DNA of 46,398 nucleotides from Bacillota bacterium (GCA_017889625.1 JAGGAD010000015.1:1-46398), one strand, 5' to 3'; positions 1-10,211 are shown, numbered from the stretch's first letter. The notes: generated by a model not told the origin, from the sequence alone. Program-made: numbers and translations.

Positions 1-107
1 ACTTATTCTCCCAGGCCGTTTCCAGCCAAGTACCTTCAGCGTTTAAGAGCTTAACTACTGTGTTCGATATGGGAACAGGTGGATCCTCTTAGCTATCGAT
101 ACCGAAT
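1..107 (-). rRNA. rrf: 5S ribosomal RNA, 3' end cut by window edge
   Basis: The minus strand reads as a 5S rRNA. It has the conserved core GAACACAGTAGTTAAGCTC at about 43-65 and the 5' segment GATAGCTAAGAGGATCCACC. About ten 3'-terminal bases, which would pair with the 5' end, lie beyond position 1. The 5' boundary (about 106) is set by the usual start pattern and is approximate. There is no 23S gene upstream of it; the next gene upstream is lysS. The 5S is therefore either a lone gene or the first gene of an rRNA operon continuing to the left. Confidence 0.93.
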
Positions 108-131
108 ATGGTTTTGTTATGACGCTTATGT

Positions 132-160
132 AGTATACCGCATTCTCTTTTTTATGTCAA
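132..160 (-). promoter_or_regulatory. Strong sigma-A promoter for the 5S gene
   Basis: On the minus strand TTGACA (155-160) and TATACT (132-137) are separated by exactly 17 bases. The predicted start lies near 125, about 18 bases before the 5S 5' end. This is the best -35/-10 match seen in the window and fits a stable-RNA promoter. The rest of 161-431 holds only AT-rich sequence with no supportable gene. Confidence 0.8.
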
Positions 161-431
161 CTGATTTTTGGATTTTTCACAACGTTTTTTCTTAACACTT
201 CAATATAGTATCTTATATTCCCAATAAATATACAAGATAGATCCCACTCAGCTACATAATCACAGCAAAAACACACAATACCCGTCTTTTGGTAGCCATC
301 GTTCTTACTATTCGCCCTATGATGGCTAATAGGATAAACAACACCACGATACAGCTACACCTTCCAGCATAAACGCTAACATAAAACCATTTATAAATGC
401 GAATAACATACATCCTCACCCATAAAATTGT

Positions 432-463
432 AAAAAACAACAGACTGCCTTTCAGCAGTCTGT
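432..463 (-). terminator. Rho-independent terminator after lysS
   Basis: On the minus strand ACAGACTGC and GGCAGTCTGT form a stem with a short loop, followed by TGTTTTTT. It starts six bases after the lysS stop, so it separates lysS from the 5S promoter. Confidence 0.85.
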
Positions 464-468
464 AAAAT

Positions 469-2471
<2,003 letters not shown>

Positions 2472-2573
2472 AATTTTGCTCCCCTTTTATCTGTTAAATT
2501 ACGTCCAAGGACTCGCAATATATTATTCTAAGGCTACCAACATTGCCGCATGGACGGTATAAACAATATAAAT

Positions 2574-2598
2574 AGTGTCAAGCGAACAACTTGACACT
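2574..2598 (-). terminator. Hairpin between the 2669 gene and greA
   Basis: A perfect 9-bp inverted repeat (AGTGTCAAG / CTTGACACT, 7-base loop) is followed on the minus strand by an AT-rich stretch (ATTTATATTGTTT). It is probably the terminator of the upstream three-gene unit. The right arm also contains TTGACA, so an overlap with a greA promoter is possible but no well-spaced -10 is evident. Confidence 0.5.
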
Positions 2599-2668
2599 TT
2601 GCAGCGCAGGAGCGCCTCTCCCGCATTTAGACTAATTATAGGCATAAACCAATAGTTTGTCAACGCTT

Positions 2669-3760
2669 TTAGCCGACTACCTCCTTTTTGCCCTTTCGCC
2701 TAGCTATATTATCCCGAATACTTTCAATCTTTTCAGCAGTCACCGGCCGATCAAAACTACGAAATCCTGCCAACTTAAAGCCATGTTTCTCTGCTAAACT
2801 TTCAATAGTTTGAATTTGTTTTACAGTGAGCTCCCGCCCCAATGTGAAATTTTCATAGCGTTTTTCCAAAGCCAAAATCATAGTCTCAGCCATACACGCG
2901 TAGGCCGTCTGTGGAGGAAATCCAAAGTTTAGTTTAAAATCAACATTTCCAGGAACTTCGACAACTCCGCCTTCGATAACTAAAACATCATCCCGTATTT
3001 CGCTAACTTTCTTTGACACATTGCGCGGTCGAGCAACATCGCAAACCACCGCACCTGTTTTTAGATCTTCAGGCTCAATAATAATATCTACTGCACTTGT
3101 AACTGCAATAACAATATCCGCAACTCTTAGGGCTGCTTTAGTATTAGCAGTTACTTTAACTGCTAACCCCACATTACGATATATTTGTTGAGCAACTTTT
3201 TCCAGTTTAGCCTCATCTCGCGCCACAAGTGTCAGATACCGCACTTCCCGGGACAAAATCTGGGCACAAGCTGCACCAATTGAACCAGTTGCTCCAAGCA
3301 CAACAACATTAGCCTGCTCCATATTAATCCCGAGAAGTTTTGCCGCCTGGCGGGTTCCTTCGAGAGCGGTCGCCACAGTGTAGCTGTTACCCGAAGTAAC
3401 AGCTATATTCAGATTACGCGCTACAGTAATTCCCGCATCACCAACTACCGAAGTAAACGCCCCAAGCCCAAGTATTTTCGCGCCTAGTTTTTCAGCAACT
3501 TTGCCCGTCTTTATAATTTTATTAATTACGTATTTTTCCGGCAATTCAGTCATTTGGCGAGATGTTAGCGGACATCCGACAAACCATCCATCAACTGAAT
3601 TATATTCTGACGAAACACCACTAATATCCGAAACTTTAAATGGGGGAATATACCTCATAATTCCTTCAACAAATCCATCAGGCCAGCTTTTAGTAAAAGA
3701 AAACTTCCGACTTAAATCCTTTGCTGTCAGTGGATGGACTACAAATGCGAAATTATCCAT
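2669..3760 (-). CDS. Acyl-ACP reductase (AAR)-like NAD(P)-binding protein
   Basis: The 363-residue protein has an N-terminal region containing GLGAFTSVV (98-106) and TSGNSYTVA. A Rossmann fold follows with VVVLGATGSIGAA (about 152-164), then a C-terminal segment with AYACMAE (Cys289). This layout matches my recollection of cyanobacterial long-chain acyl-ACP reductase, which makes fatty aldehydes through a thioester on the equivalent Cys. Automatic annotation often calls such proteins shikimate-dehydrogenase-like. A role in fatty aldehyde supply, for example for ether lipids, is inference. It is the last gene of a unit with the 3782 and 4697 genes (21-base and 12-base gaps). Confidence 0.6.
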   Translation of the reverse strand: MDNFAFVVHPLTAKDLSRKFSFTKSWPDGFVEGIMRYIPPFKVSDISGVSSEYNSVDGWFVGCPLTSRQMTELPEKYVINKIIKTGKVAEKLGAKILGLGAFTSVVGDAGITVARNLNIAVTSGNSYTVATALEGTRQAAKLLGINMEQANVVVLGATGSIGAACAQILSREVRYLTLVARDEAKLEKVAQQIYRNVGLAVKVTANTKAALRVADIVIAVTSAVDIIIEPEDLKTGAVVCDVARPRNVSKKVSEIRDDVLVIEGGVVEVPGNVDFKLNFGFPPQTAYACMAETMILALEKRYENFTLGRELTVKQIQTIESLAEKHGFKLAGFRSFDRPVTAEKIESIRDNIARRKGKKEVVG

Positions 3761-3781
3761 TTATATGCGCTCCCCTTTAAG

Positions 3782-4684
3782 TTATGATAACTTTCGTACC
3801 TGTGGACTAATGCCAATTTCATCAAGTAGCATACCATAATCTTGTGTAGACAGCTCATCAGGGCGCTTTCCAGCAAAAGCAACAAGGATTGCCTCAATAA
3901 TATTAGTACCAAAAACCCGACCATCAATCGCCGGTGTTGTTGTCACTAAAGTTGCTACGCCCCTGCTCTTTAATAGCTGCTCATCCTCTTGGGTGACCGT
4001 GTTCGTAATAATAATTTTTTTAGATAACTTTTCTGGCATATATCGTCTTATAAAATGGAAATCTCCAGCAATAACATCTGCATCGTTAAAATATTGACCA
4101 AAACGGGGTTGGAATTGATTTTGTTGTTCTCCGGTTGGATAAAACATACTAATCGGCAACTTGGTTATCACCGGAGCAACTACGCTGGCAAAGCGGGCCA
4201 GACTATTTAGCGTTTTAATTGGTATTGGCAAGCCCAAACCGAATAATAGATCACCAAAAACGGTAACAGCTCCTGCATCAGTTAGGGCCTCTGCCAATCC
4301 AAACCTATCGACGGCGCAAACCACCAAGGTTTTACAACCTTTAAAATTAATATCGTGGTGTCGCTCCAAAAAACCAACTACCCTCCGCTCTAAGGTATTC
4401 TTAATGCCACTACCATCAACAAACGGTGTTATTTTTGCAACATTGGCTATTTTTGCCGATTCTTTAAAGATATACCTTTTTTTACCTGCATAAATATAAA
4501 GATCGGTTCCACCTAAACCAAAAGCATCGACTTTTCCGTCGAGTCTACGAATTAATTCAATAGCTCTTTCCTTATCTCCATCCGTACCTATCCGTTCAAC
4601 GGAAAAAAGCTGACCACCAAACTCCTGCTCAGCCTTATGGTCACGTTTGGAGGACCCCAAACTAATACTGACTACTCGTTTCAT
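3782..4684 (-). CDS. Protein of the 'quinate 5-dehydrogenase'-named family
   Basis: The 300-residue protein begins with MKRVVSISLGSSKRDHK and contains KVDAFGLGGTDLYIYAGKKRY. I recall such sequences being labelled quinate 5-dehydrogenase in clostridial genomes, but I know of no biochemical proof. No classic Rossmann GxGxxG is obvious. A GDLLFGLGLPIPIKT segment and a VAGDFHFIRRYMPEKL-like segment suggest a phosphate- or sugar-nucleotide-binding fold. It sits between an XRE-type regulator and the AAR-like reductase with short gaps, so the three are probably co-transcribed and act together. Substrate unknown. Confidence 0.55.
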   Translation of the reverse strand: MKRVVSISLGSSKRDHKAEQEFGGQLFSVERIGTDGDKERAIELIRRLDGKVDAFGLGGTDLYIYAGKKRYIFKESAKIANVAKITPFVDGSGIKNTLERRVVGFLERHHDINFKGCKTLVVCAVDRFGLAEALTDAGAVTVFGDLLFGLGLPIPIKTLNSLARFASVVAPVITKLPISMFYPTGEQQNQFQPRFGQYFNDADVIAGDFHFIRRYMPEKLSKKIIITNTVTQEDEQLLKSRGVATLVTTTPAIDGRVFGTNIIEAILVAFAGKRPDELSTQDYGMLLDEIGISPQVRKLS

Positions 4685-4696
4685 ATGTCCTCCCAG

Positions 4697-5218
4697 CTAT
4701 GCATGTAGCTGTCGAATAATATCACGAATGTTATTGACATCTACATATTTGTCATCCGCCAAAGGTGATTCTCCAATCTTAACACCAATTACGTCTTTAT
4801 CCAGCAAATTCCCCGCAAGATTGACTCGCATATCTGACCCAATAATAATGACACTGTCATACTTTCGTAGAACCGCCACCATTGCCATTATCTCGTTTAG
4901 TAATTCCACCCCAGACTTGTTTTGAACAAATTCCCACCGCTCCTTTTCGGACAGCAAAAAGCAGTAATCTACCCCCTCACTATGCGCCATCTGTTCCAAT
5001 TCATCACAATTTTTAATTGGAAACCCCACTAAAGCAACTAGCCCACCTTTTCTAACTTCGCCCAAACCTTCAAGGCGAGATATAAAGGTGCGATCAACAC
5101 CAATTTTATTAGCAACCTCTTGCTGTGATAATCCCCTAACCCTCATTCTTAGAATTTCTTCAATTTCTTGGTGAATTTTCTCGCTATTTAGAATTTTCTC
5201 GCCAATATGCAGCAGCAT
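4697..5218 (-). CDS. XRE-family HTH regulator with C-terminal domain
   Basis: A helix-turn-helix lies near residues 25-50 (GLSQQEVANKIGVDRTFISRLEGLGEVRKG). The C-terminal domain of about 120 residues is unassigned (ALVGFPIKNCDELEQ, VIIIGSDMRVNLAGNLL, VIGVKIGESPLADDKYVDV). Position 5218 is chosen as start because GGGAG sits nine bases before it; the upstream in-frame ATG at 5236 has no ribosome-binding site. An inverted repeat just upstream (5244-5263) is a plausible autoregulatory operator. It heads the operon with the dehydrogenase-like and AAR-like genes and probably senses a related metabolite. Confidence 0.75.
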   Translation of the reverse strand: MLLHIGEKILNSEKIHQEIEEILRMRVRGLSQQEVANKIGVDRTFISRLEGLGEVRKGGLVALVGFPIKNCDELEQMAHSEGVDYCFLLSEKERWEFVQNKSGVELLNEIMAMVAVLRKYDSVIIIGSDMRVNLAGNLLDKDVIGVKIGESPLADDKYVDVNNIRDIIRQLHA

Positions 5219-5243
5219 TTCACATCGCTCCCACATAATAATA

Positions 5244-5263
5244 TGTGCACAAGATTGTGTACA
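5244..5263. promoter_or_regulatory. Inverted repeat, likely operator of the XRE operon
   Basis: TGTGCACAAGATTGTGTACA is a 20-base dyad: nine-base arms around a 2-base centre with one mismatch pair. It lies 26 bases upstream of the chosen start of the XRE-type regulator, where a repressor would block the promoter or early transcription. Binding by that regulator is inference. Confidence 0.5.
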
Positions 5264-5313
5264 TATACATATATTAACATTTTTAATTTTAATTTTCCAG
5301 GGAAAATACCATT

Positions 5314-6258
5314 TTATGGTTCAATAGGGAATCTCATGATAATTTTTTTTAGTAATTCCATTTTTAACTGAGTATCATCATGGCGCATACCTTTTTTTAA
5401 TCCTTCCAGTACTCTAATACCACTAGCAGTAGTGAGCCCTAAGTCACTAGTCAATTGGCTCATCGTACTGCGCCGCGCATTATCAAGCGACTCTCTAACT
5501 GATTTTCCATTAGCAACACTATCTATTAATTCCTGGGTTAAATAAAACTGTGCAAGATTGCTCATAGGATTACCGCACGCCCCCGTAGATGTCCGTCCGA
5601 TAATCTCCGGCATGGCAAAACGCATACCCCACTCAACCGACTGCTTAAGTTCAGCCGTTTCTTTTGCCATTTCAGTTTGCAATGTTCGCGAGGTGCAAAT
5701 TCCATATGTATGCAGCGACCTAATAATACCGTGTTCTATCGTATGCGCCTGTTCCGCGCTAACTAGACCGCCTAAATTACCCCGGATACTTACTCCGCGG
5801 CCATCTTCTAAATTCGCTCCATATATCGTAACCGGAATATCTGTTTTATCTCGGAATTCAGTAAATCCACCAGCCGGAATCCATCCCGCCCCAGAAATCG
5901 TCGGATATTCTTTACGCATAGCTTTAAGATTAATCGCTTCCAAATCAGTAGAAAAAATATTGTTACCAGCCACCCGTAAAGTGTGCCATCTGGCACAACC
6001 ATGCCCCTCAAGTACTGCTAATACAGTCGCTACTTCATGTCCGGCAGAATCATAGGCCTGTTGCATCCATATATTTAATATTCTGGCGACTACACCTACC
6101 GGATATAAGCTTCCATTATCCATTATCAAAGGACAAACCAAAACATCTTGCCCCGCCTTGGCTACAACTTTATCTTCATTTACAGCGGCAAAGGCTCCCA
6201 CCATTTTACCACTGTTTGGATTAGGCAAAATCCCATTTGACACAGGTAAAATCAACAT
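5314..6258 (-). CDS. Conserved-looking protein of unknown function
   Basis: I do not recognise this family. From the chosen start it has 314 residues. It begins MLILPVSNG and has a short region (VLVCPLIMDNGSLYPVGVVARI) loosely like the start of a Lon substrate-binding domain. The rest is different: EQAHTIEHGIIRSL with paired His residues, then CTSRTLQTE, RTSTGACGNPMSNLAQFYL and a helical C-terminus. The conserved-looking His, Glu and Cys could be catalytic or metal ligands. Start 6258 is preferred because AGAGGTG lies eight bases before it; an alternative ATG at 6288 overlaps the dusB stop (ATGTTAG). It is translationally close to dusB. Confidence 0.6.
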   Translation of the reverse strand: MLILPVSNGILPNPNSGKMVGAFAAVNEDKVVAKAGQDVLVCPLIMDNGSLYPVGVVARILNIWMQQAYDSAGHEVATVLAVLEGHGCARWHTLRVAGNNIFSTDLEAINLKAMRKEYPTISGAGWIPAGGFTEFRDKTDIPVTIYGANLEDGRGVSIRGNLGGLVSAEQAHTIEHGIIRSLHTYGICTSRTLQTEMAKETAELKQSVEWGMRFAMPEIIGRTSTGACGNPMSNLAQFYLTQELIDSVANGKSVRESLDNARRSTMSQLTSDLGLTTASGIRVLEGLKKGMRHDDTQLKMELLKKIIMRFPIEP

Positions 6259-6281
6259 CAAAATTACACCTCTGACCCAAC

Positions 6282-7238
6282 CTAACATAATGTTTTCAAT
6301 ATAGTAATAAACTCTTCCTGGCTTTCAGTCTGATTGAAGCGTACCCTAATTTCTGCAGCATGCGGAAAGCCTTTTGTATACCAAGCAGCATGTCTCCGCA
6401 TCTCTCGAATAGCCACATATTCACCCTTGCAGGCGACAAGCATCGCTAAATGTCTTATAACTACTTCAAGACGTTGGCACATAGACGGCGCCTGATCAAA
6501 TTTACCGTTAGTAAGGTACTCTAAAATCTGGCGAAAAATCCATGGATTTCCTTGCGAGGCTCGCCCTATCATTATCCCATCGCAACCAGTATCAGTCAAC
6601 ATTCGCTTGGCATCCTCCGGGGTGCGGATGTCCCCATTTCCAATAACGGGAATAGATACACTGGCTTTAACAGCACGAATAATATCCCAATCCGCCTGTC
6701 CTGCATAAAATTGTTCTCTCGTCCGGCCATGGACAGCTATCGCAGCTGCCCCAGCCTGCTCTGCCAATTTAGCAAGCTCGACCGCATTCACCGAAGCGTC
6801 ATTCCAACCTTTGCGGATTTTTACTGTAACCGGAACGTTAACCGCCCTAGCTACTCTTCTAATTATCTGATATGCTACTTCAGGAGTACGCATTAGGGCA
6901 GATCCCTCACCATTTTTGACAACTTTATTCGCCGGACACCCCATATTTATGTCAATGATATCTGCACCAGATTGCTCAACAATTTTAGCCGCTTCCGCCA
7001 TACTGTCCGGCTCTGATCCAAAAATTTGCACAGCAATTGGTCGTTCACTTTTAGCGAATTTTAACAACTCAAGCGTATGACAGTTCTTATATATTAAACC
7101 CTTGTCGCTGATCATTTCCGAATATACCAGACTACAGCCCATTTCCTTAGCCAGGATTCTAAATGGTAAATCTGATACTCCAGCCATTGGCGCTAAAATA
7201 ATCGCCGGCTCGGCTATTGTTTTCATCCCAATCTGCAT
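6282..7238 (-). CDS. dusB: tRNA-dihydrouridine synthase
   Basis: FMN enzyme reducing specific uridines in tRNA D-loops with NADPH. The 318-residue protein has the Dus TIM barrel: LAPMAGVSDLPFR near the N-terminus, DINMGCPANKVVKNGEGSAL with the catalytic Cys, IAVHGRTREQFY, and the FMN-phosphate segment VIGNGDIRTPEDAKRML..CDGIMIGRASQGNPWIF. The start is preceded by TAGGAGTG. DusB next to coaX/ftsH and lysS recalls the Bacillus order. It is followed directly by the unknown 5314-6258 gene. Confidence 0.96.
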   Translation of the reverse strand: MQIGMKTIAEPAIILAPMAGVSDLPFRILAKEMGCSLVYSEMISDKGLIYKNCHTLELLKFAKSERPIAVQIFGSEPDSMAEAAKIVEQSGADIIDINMGCPANKVVKNGEGSALMRTPEVAYQIIRRVARAVNVPVTVKIRKGWNDASVNAVELAKLAEQAGAAAIAVHGRTREQFYAGQADWDIIRAVKASVSIPVIGNGDIRTPEDAKRMLTDTGCDGIMIGRASQGNPWIFRQILEYLTNGKFDQAPSMCQRLEVVIRHLAMLVACKGEYVAIREMRRHAAWYTKGFPHAAEIRVRFNQTESQEEFITILKTLC

Positions 7239-7330
7239 TTTTTCACTCCTATCAGTTTTAACAACATGTCAATGAGAACGAGTTCTCTTATAATTAGTTT
7301 CATCAGAAATAATTATTCCTACATACACTA

Positions 7331-7356
7331 AAGGACTTGGCATTATACCAAGTCCC
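7331..7356 (-). terminator. Terminator after coaX
   Basis: An 8-bp perfect stem (GGACTTGG/CCAAGTCC) lies just downstream of the coaX stop on the minus strand, followed by TTTAGTG. The T-run is weak, so termination may be partial before dusB. Confidence 0.6.
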
Positions 7357-7369
7357 CAACCATTCGGCA

Positions 7370-8146
7370 CTATCCTTTTAAGGCAGCATTCCGTTCATAA
7401 ATAATTCTCAACCCCTCAAGCGTAAGGAACGGTTCAACTACTCCAATGGTTTTAGATTCCTGGCCAATAAGATTTGCTAGTCCGCCAGTAGCCACTACAC
7501 ACGCCTCACAGTCTAATTCTTCACGCATCCTCCGGACAATCTCATCTACTTGACCAACAAAGCCGAATATTATACCAGACTGCATACTTGCAATTGTATT
7601 GCGGCAAATTACCGAACGCGGTTTTACTAATTCTATTCTCGGTAACTTGGCTGCTCGCTGAAATAACGCTTCCGTTGAAATTCCTATTCCCGGCGCAATG
7701 GCTCCGCCAAGATAGTCTCCATTCTTATCAATGGCACAAAAAGTAGTAGCTGTGCCAAAGTCAACAACAATGATCGGTCCGCCATGTTTTTCATAGGCAG
7801 CAATAGCGTTGACAATTCTATCTGCGCCAACCTCGCGTGGGTTTTCATATTTTATACGGATACCAGTTTTAATGCCTGGCCCAACTACAAGCGGTTCAAC
7901 CTCGAAATATCGCTGTGCCATCCGTTGAAGCGGTATTATTAGTGGCGGTACCACCGAAGATATTATTACCGCATGAATATCAGTCATTGCTATGCCTCGA
8001 TGGGAAAATAAGCTATTCATTAACACGCCGTATTCATCCGCAGTTTTTTGCCGATCAGTCGATATGCGCCAATGATAAAGAAGATCTTCTTTGTCATACA
8101 CTCCAAGAACAATGTTAGTATTTCCTACATCAAATACCAGTAACAT
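7370..8146 (-). CDS. coaX: Type III pantothenate kinase
   Basis: Catalyses the first step of coenzyme A synthesis, pantothenate to 4'-phosphopantothenate, with the acetate-kinase/actin-like fold. The 258 residues match CoaX length. Phosphate-binding motif [12 protein letters not shown] is at the N-terminus, then [33 protein letters not shown] and [26 protein letters not shown]-site segment [11 protein letters not shown] is near the C-terminus. It follows birA by 54 bases and in Firmicutes usually neighbours ftsH. Confidence 0.97.
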   Translation of the reverse strand: MLLVFDVGNTNIVLGVYDKEDLLYHWRISTDRQKTADEYGVLMNSLFSHRGIAMTDIHAVIISSVVPPLIIPLQRMAQRYFEVEPLVVGPGIKTGIRIKYENPREVGADRIVNAIAAYEKHGGPIIVVDFGTATTFCAIDKNGDYLGGAIAPGIGISTEALFQRAAKLPRIELVKPRSVICRNTIASMQSGIIFGFVGQVDEIVRRMREELDCEACVVATGGLANLIGQESKTIGVVEPFLTLEGLRIIYERNAALKG

Positions 8147-8200
8147 ATTACAGTCCTTTCTAGATTCAAAGATAGTCTAAATTAATTTTCCTATATACCA

Positions 8201-9190
8201 TCATGCTCCATCACTATCACGGGCACGAATTGATACATCACCAGCCACCACTTTTTCTACACCATTATCGGTTTGAACAAGCAATGCTCCATCATCGTCT
8301 ATGTCTAAAGCCAAGCCCGAAAAACTGCTCCCAAACCCATAGACATCTACGTTACGGCCTAAAGTCACCGACTGAGTTCGCCATTGATCAAGAATCCTTG
8401 AAAAACCATGTTCAACGGCCTCATTATACACAATTTCTAATTCGACTAACACTGCCAATAGTAGTTCCAACCTGGACACGCTTGTACCAGTTGCAAGCAT
8501 CAACGATGTTGCAACCATCTGAAGTTCCGACGGAAAATCATCGTTACTAATGTTAACATTAATACCTACGCCAATTATAACATAGTTTATGACATCAACC
8601 TCTGCCGACATTTCGGTTAGAATTCCAACCAATTTTTTTCCACCAAACATAATATCATTAGGCCATTTGATGCCGCTATTAATATTGGCGACTTTCTTTA
8701 TTGCCCGATTAATCGCTACAGCTGCCATCATTGTACATTTGGGCGCATCCTGCAGACGAAAGTTCGGTCTCAATACTATAGAAAACCATATGCCTTTACT
8801 ATACGGAGAAAACCAATTCCGTGCAAGCCGTCCTCGCCCACCCTTTTGGGTCTCGCCAACAACAACTTGTCCTTCAGGACAACCAATAGCTGCCATCTGC
8901 TTAGCAACATCATTGGTAGATGTCTCAAATTCCGCCTGATAATAAATATTCCGACCTAACGTTTTGGTCTTAAGGTGTGCCTCAATCTCACCTGGCAATA
9001 ACAAATCAGGCGACTGCCGCAACCGATAACCTAAGCGGGAATGTGCTTCAATATCGTATCCTTCACTTTTTAAAGCTTGAATATGTTTCCAAACCGCTGT
9101 TCTTGATACAGTAAATCGGCGAGAAATTTCCTCGCCTGATAAATACTGTCCTGGTATTTTGCGTATCATTTCTAATATTTCGCTACGCAT
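8201..9190 (-). CDS. birA: Bifunctional biotin repressor / biotin-protein ligase
   Basis: Attaches biotin to carboxylases and acts as a biotin-responsive repressor. An N-terminal winged helix (about 1-65, GEEISRRFTVSRTAVWKHIQ) precedes the ligase domain. The biotinyl-AMP loop is visible as GETQKGGRGRLARNWFSP. KWPNDIMFGGKKLVGIL and VIGVGINVNIS follow, then a C-terminal SH3-like cap. The 329-residue length fits group II BirA. It is the first gene of a birA-coaX pair, below a 478-base gap. Confidence 0.97.
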   Translation of the reverse strand: MRSEILEMIRKIPGQYLSGEEISRRFTVSRTAVWKHIQALKSEGYDIEAHSRLGYRLRQSPDLLLPGEIEAHLKTKTLGRNIYYQAEFETSTNDVAKQMAAIGCPEGQVVVGETQKGGRGRLARNWFSPYSKGIWFSIVLRPNFRLQDAPKCTMMAAVAINRAIKKVANINSGIKWPNDIMFGGKKLVGILTEMSAEVDVINYVIIGVGINVNISNDDFPSELQMVATSLMLATGTSVSRLELLLAVLVELEIVYNEAVEHGFSRILDQWRTQSVTLGRNVDVYGFGSSFSGLALDIDDDGALLVQTDNGVEKVVAGDVSIRARDSDGA

Positions 9191-9382
9191 ACGTTATCCC
9201 CCTGCTAAAAGCTCCAAATCATGCGTCACCAAAAGCTATTTTAACCCATTTCTCCCTGTTGTTTCATATGCTCTACTAAGGCTTTTAAATCATTTATCCG
9301 GCTGACAAGTTTCATAGTCTATTCTTGCCATTCAACTTTGTTTTCTATTAATAATCGCCTATCACGTATTTCGCCAAACAGC

Positions 9383-9538
9383 AAAAAAATATAAAGGCCT
9401 TCCCGCATAGACAGAAAGACCCATTTACAAGTGACCCCTACCGTCTCAGTCTTTAAAAATCCAAGCGGTTTACACCCCAACTAAGTATCCACCAATTAGT
9501 GCAGTTCTTAACGATACCGCCTGTACCAGCGTATAATC
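9383..9538 (-). ncRNA. Candidate small structured RNA, unidentified
   Basis: A minus-strand promoter (TTGCCC, 17 bases, TATGAT; 9545-9573) predicts a start near 9538, and a run of seven T ends near 9383. Between them short helices can be drawn: GCGT/ACGC at the 5' end, GCGGT/ACCGC enclosing TGCAC/GTGTA and ACTAA/TTAGT. The length (about 156) and independent promoter suggest a small RNA. It does not match 6S, SRP, tmRNA or a riboswitch class I can recognise. The terminal stem before the T-run is poor. Confidence 0.3.
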
Positions 9539-9544
9539 ACGCTT

Positions 9545-9573
9545 ATCATAGCATGTTTCAGAATGTCGGGCAA
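9545..9573 (-). promoter_or_regulatory. Sigma-A-like promoter in the birA-pssA gap
   Basis: TTGCCC (9568-9573) and TATGAT (9545-9550) on the minus strand are 17 bases apart. It could drive the candidate small RNA and/or birA, whose start codon is about 355 bases downstream. Confidence 0.45.
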
Positions 9574-9636
9574 GCCAATATATTAAACACACAATTTTCT
9601 AACTATTTATATTAATTAGTATATGTCACACTAATA

Positions 9637-9670
9637 AAAAGTCTGTGAAAACAAAGTTTCACAGACTTTT
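9637..9670 (-). terminator. Terminator overlapping the pssA stop
   Basis: AAAAGTCTGTGAAA and TTTCACAGACTTTT form a perfect 14-bp stem with a 6-base loop and flanking T residues. On the minus strand it begins at the pssA stop codon. The symmetrical A/T tracts could allow use in both directions. Confidence 0.85.
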
Positions 9671-10211
9671 ATAAAGCATTATTATTTTTTGAGACTGAAC
9701 GTCGCCCCAACCACAGCTTAGGCACTCTGACAGCCAAAACCATCAGCGCCGCCAGCACCAACATAACCGTTGATTGAACAATTATTGGTAAACTTTGAGC
9801 CAGGTACGCCCATACCGCCAGCACGGCCCCAGCGAAAGTAATCGGCAGTCCAACATAATAACCTTTAACTTGAAAAATATTGAATTTAACTAACCGGACT
9901 AATCCGCAAAGCGGAAACACAGCTACTAAAAGGCACCCATTAATACCAATATTCACAAAATCCAAAAAATAAGCGACGGTCACCGGTGCAACGCCAAAAG
10001 AAACAAAATCAGAAAATATATCCAGTTTTCGCCCCGCACTGGCAATGTTCAAACGTCTAGCAATACGTCCATCAACACTATCAAACAACGCCGCTGCCAT
10101 AATCAATAATACCGCCATTTCCCGTTGATGGAGAAAAGCTGCCATAATCGCTACAATTCCGGCAAAAAGGTTAATCACTGTCAAGATATTAGGTACCCAT
10201 CTTCTCGACAC
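9669..10211 (-). CDS. pssA: CDP-diacylglycerol--serine O-phosphatidyltransferase
   Basis: Integral membrane enzyme making phosphatidylserine from CDP-diacylglycerol and serine. The 180-residue protein shows the CDP-alcohol phosphotransferase signature: DSVDGRIARRLNIASAGRKLDIFSDFVSFGVAP contains the D-G-x2-A-R-x8-G-x3-D-x3-D pattern. Several hydrophobic helices follow. MSRRWVPNILTVINLFAG is the usual N-terminus. It is downstream of ftsH by 62 bases and ends in a terminator. Confidence 0.95.
   Translation of the reverse strand: MSRRWVPNILTVINLFAGIVAIMAAFLHQREMAVLLIMAAALFDSVDGRIARRLNIASAGRKLDIFSDFVSFGVAPVTVAYFLDFVNIGINGCLLVAVFPLCGLVRLVKFNIFQVKGYYVGLPITFAGAVLAVWAYLAQSLPIIVQSTVMLVLAALMVLAVRVPKLWLGRRSVSKNNNAL

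Larger units (their letters stand above)
9191..9668. other. 478-base intergenic region with no confident gene
   Basis: No full-length gene is visible on either strand. The region holds the pssA terminator (9637-9670), a minus-strand sigma-A-like promoter (9545-9573), a candidate small RNA (9383-9538), and a 24-codon minus-strand ORF (9241-9315, MKLVSRINDLKALVEHMKQQ...). The small ORF has no good ribosome-binding site and could be a gene remnant or chance. Confidence 0.6.

Noticed and set aside
9440-9500. T-box antiterminator (GGGGTGTAAACCGC) in the birA-pssA gap
   Set aside because: The consensus AGGGTGGNACCGCG is matched only with an insertion, no specifier-loop region is seen, and the downstream genes are not aminoacyl-tRNA or amino-acid genes.
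9383-9538. 6S RNA
   Set aside because: Length is plausible, but the 5' and 3' ends do not pair into the long closing stem and no large central bubble can be drawn.
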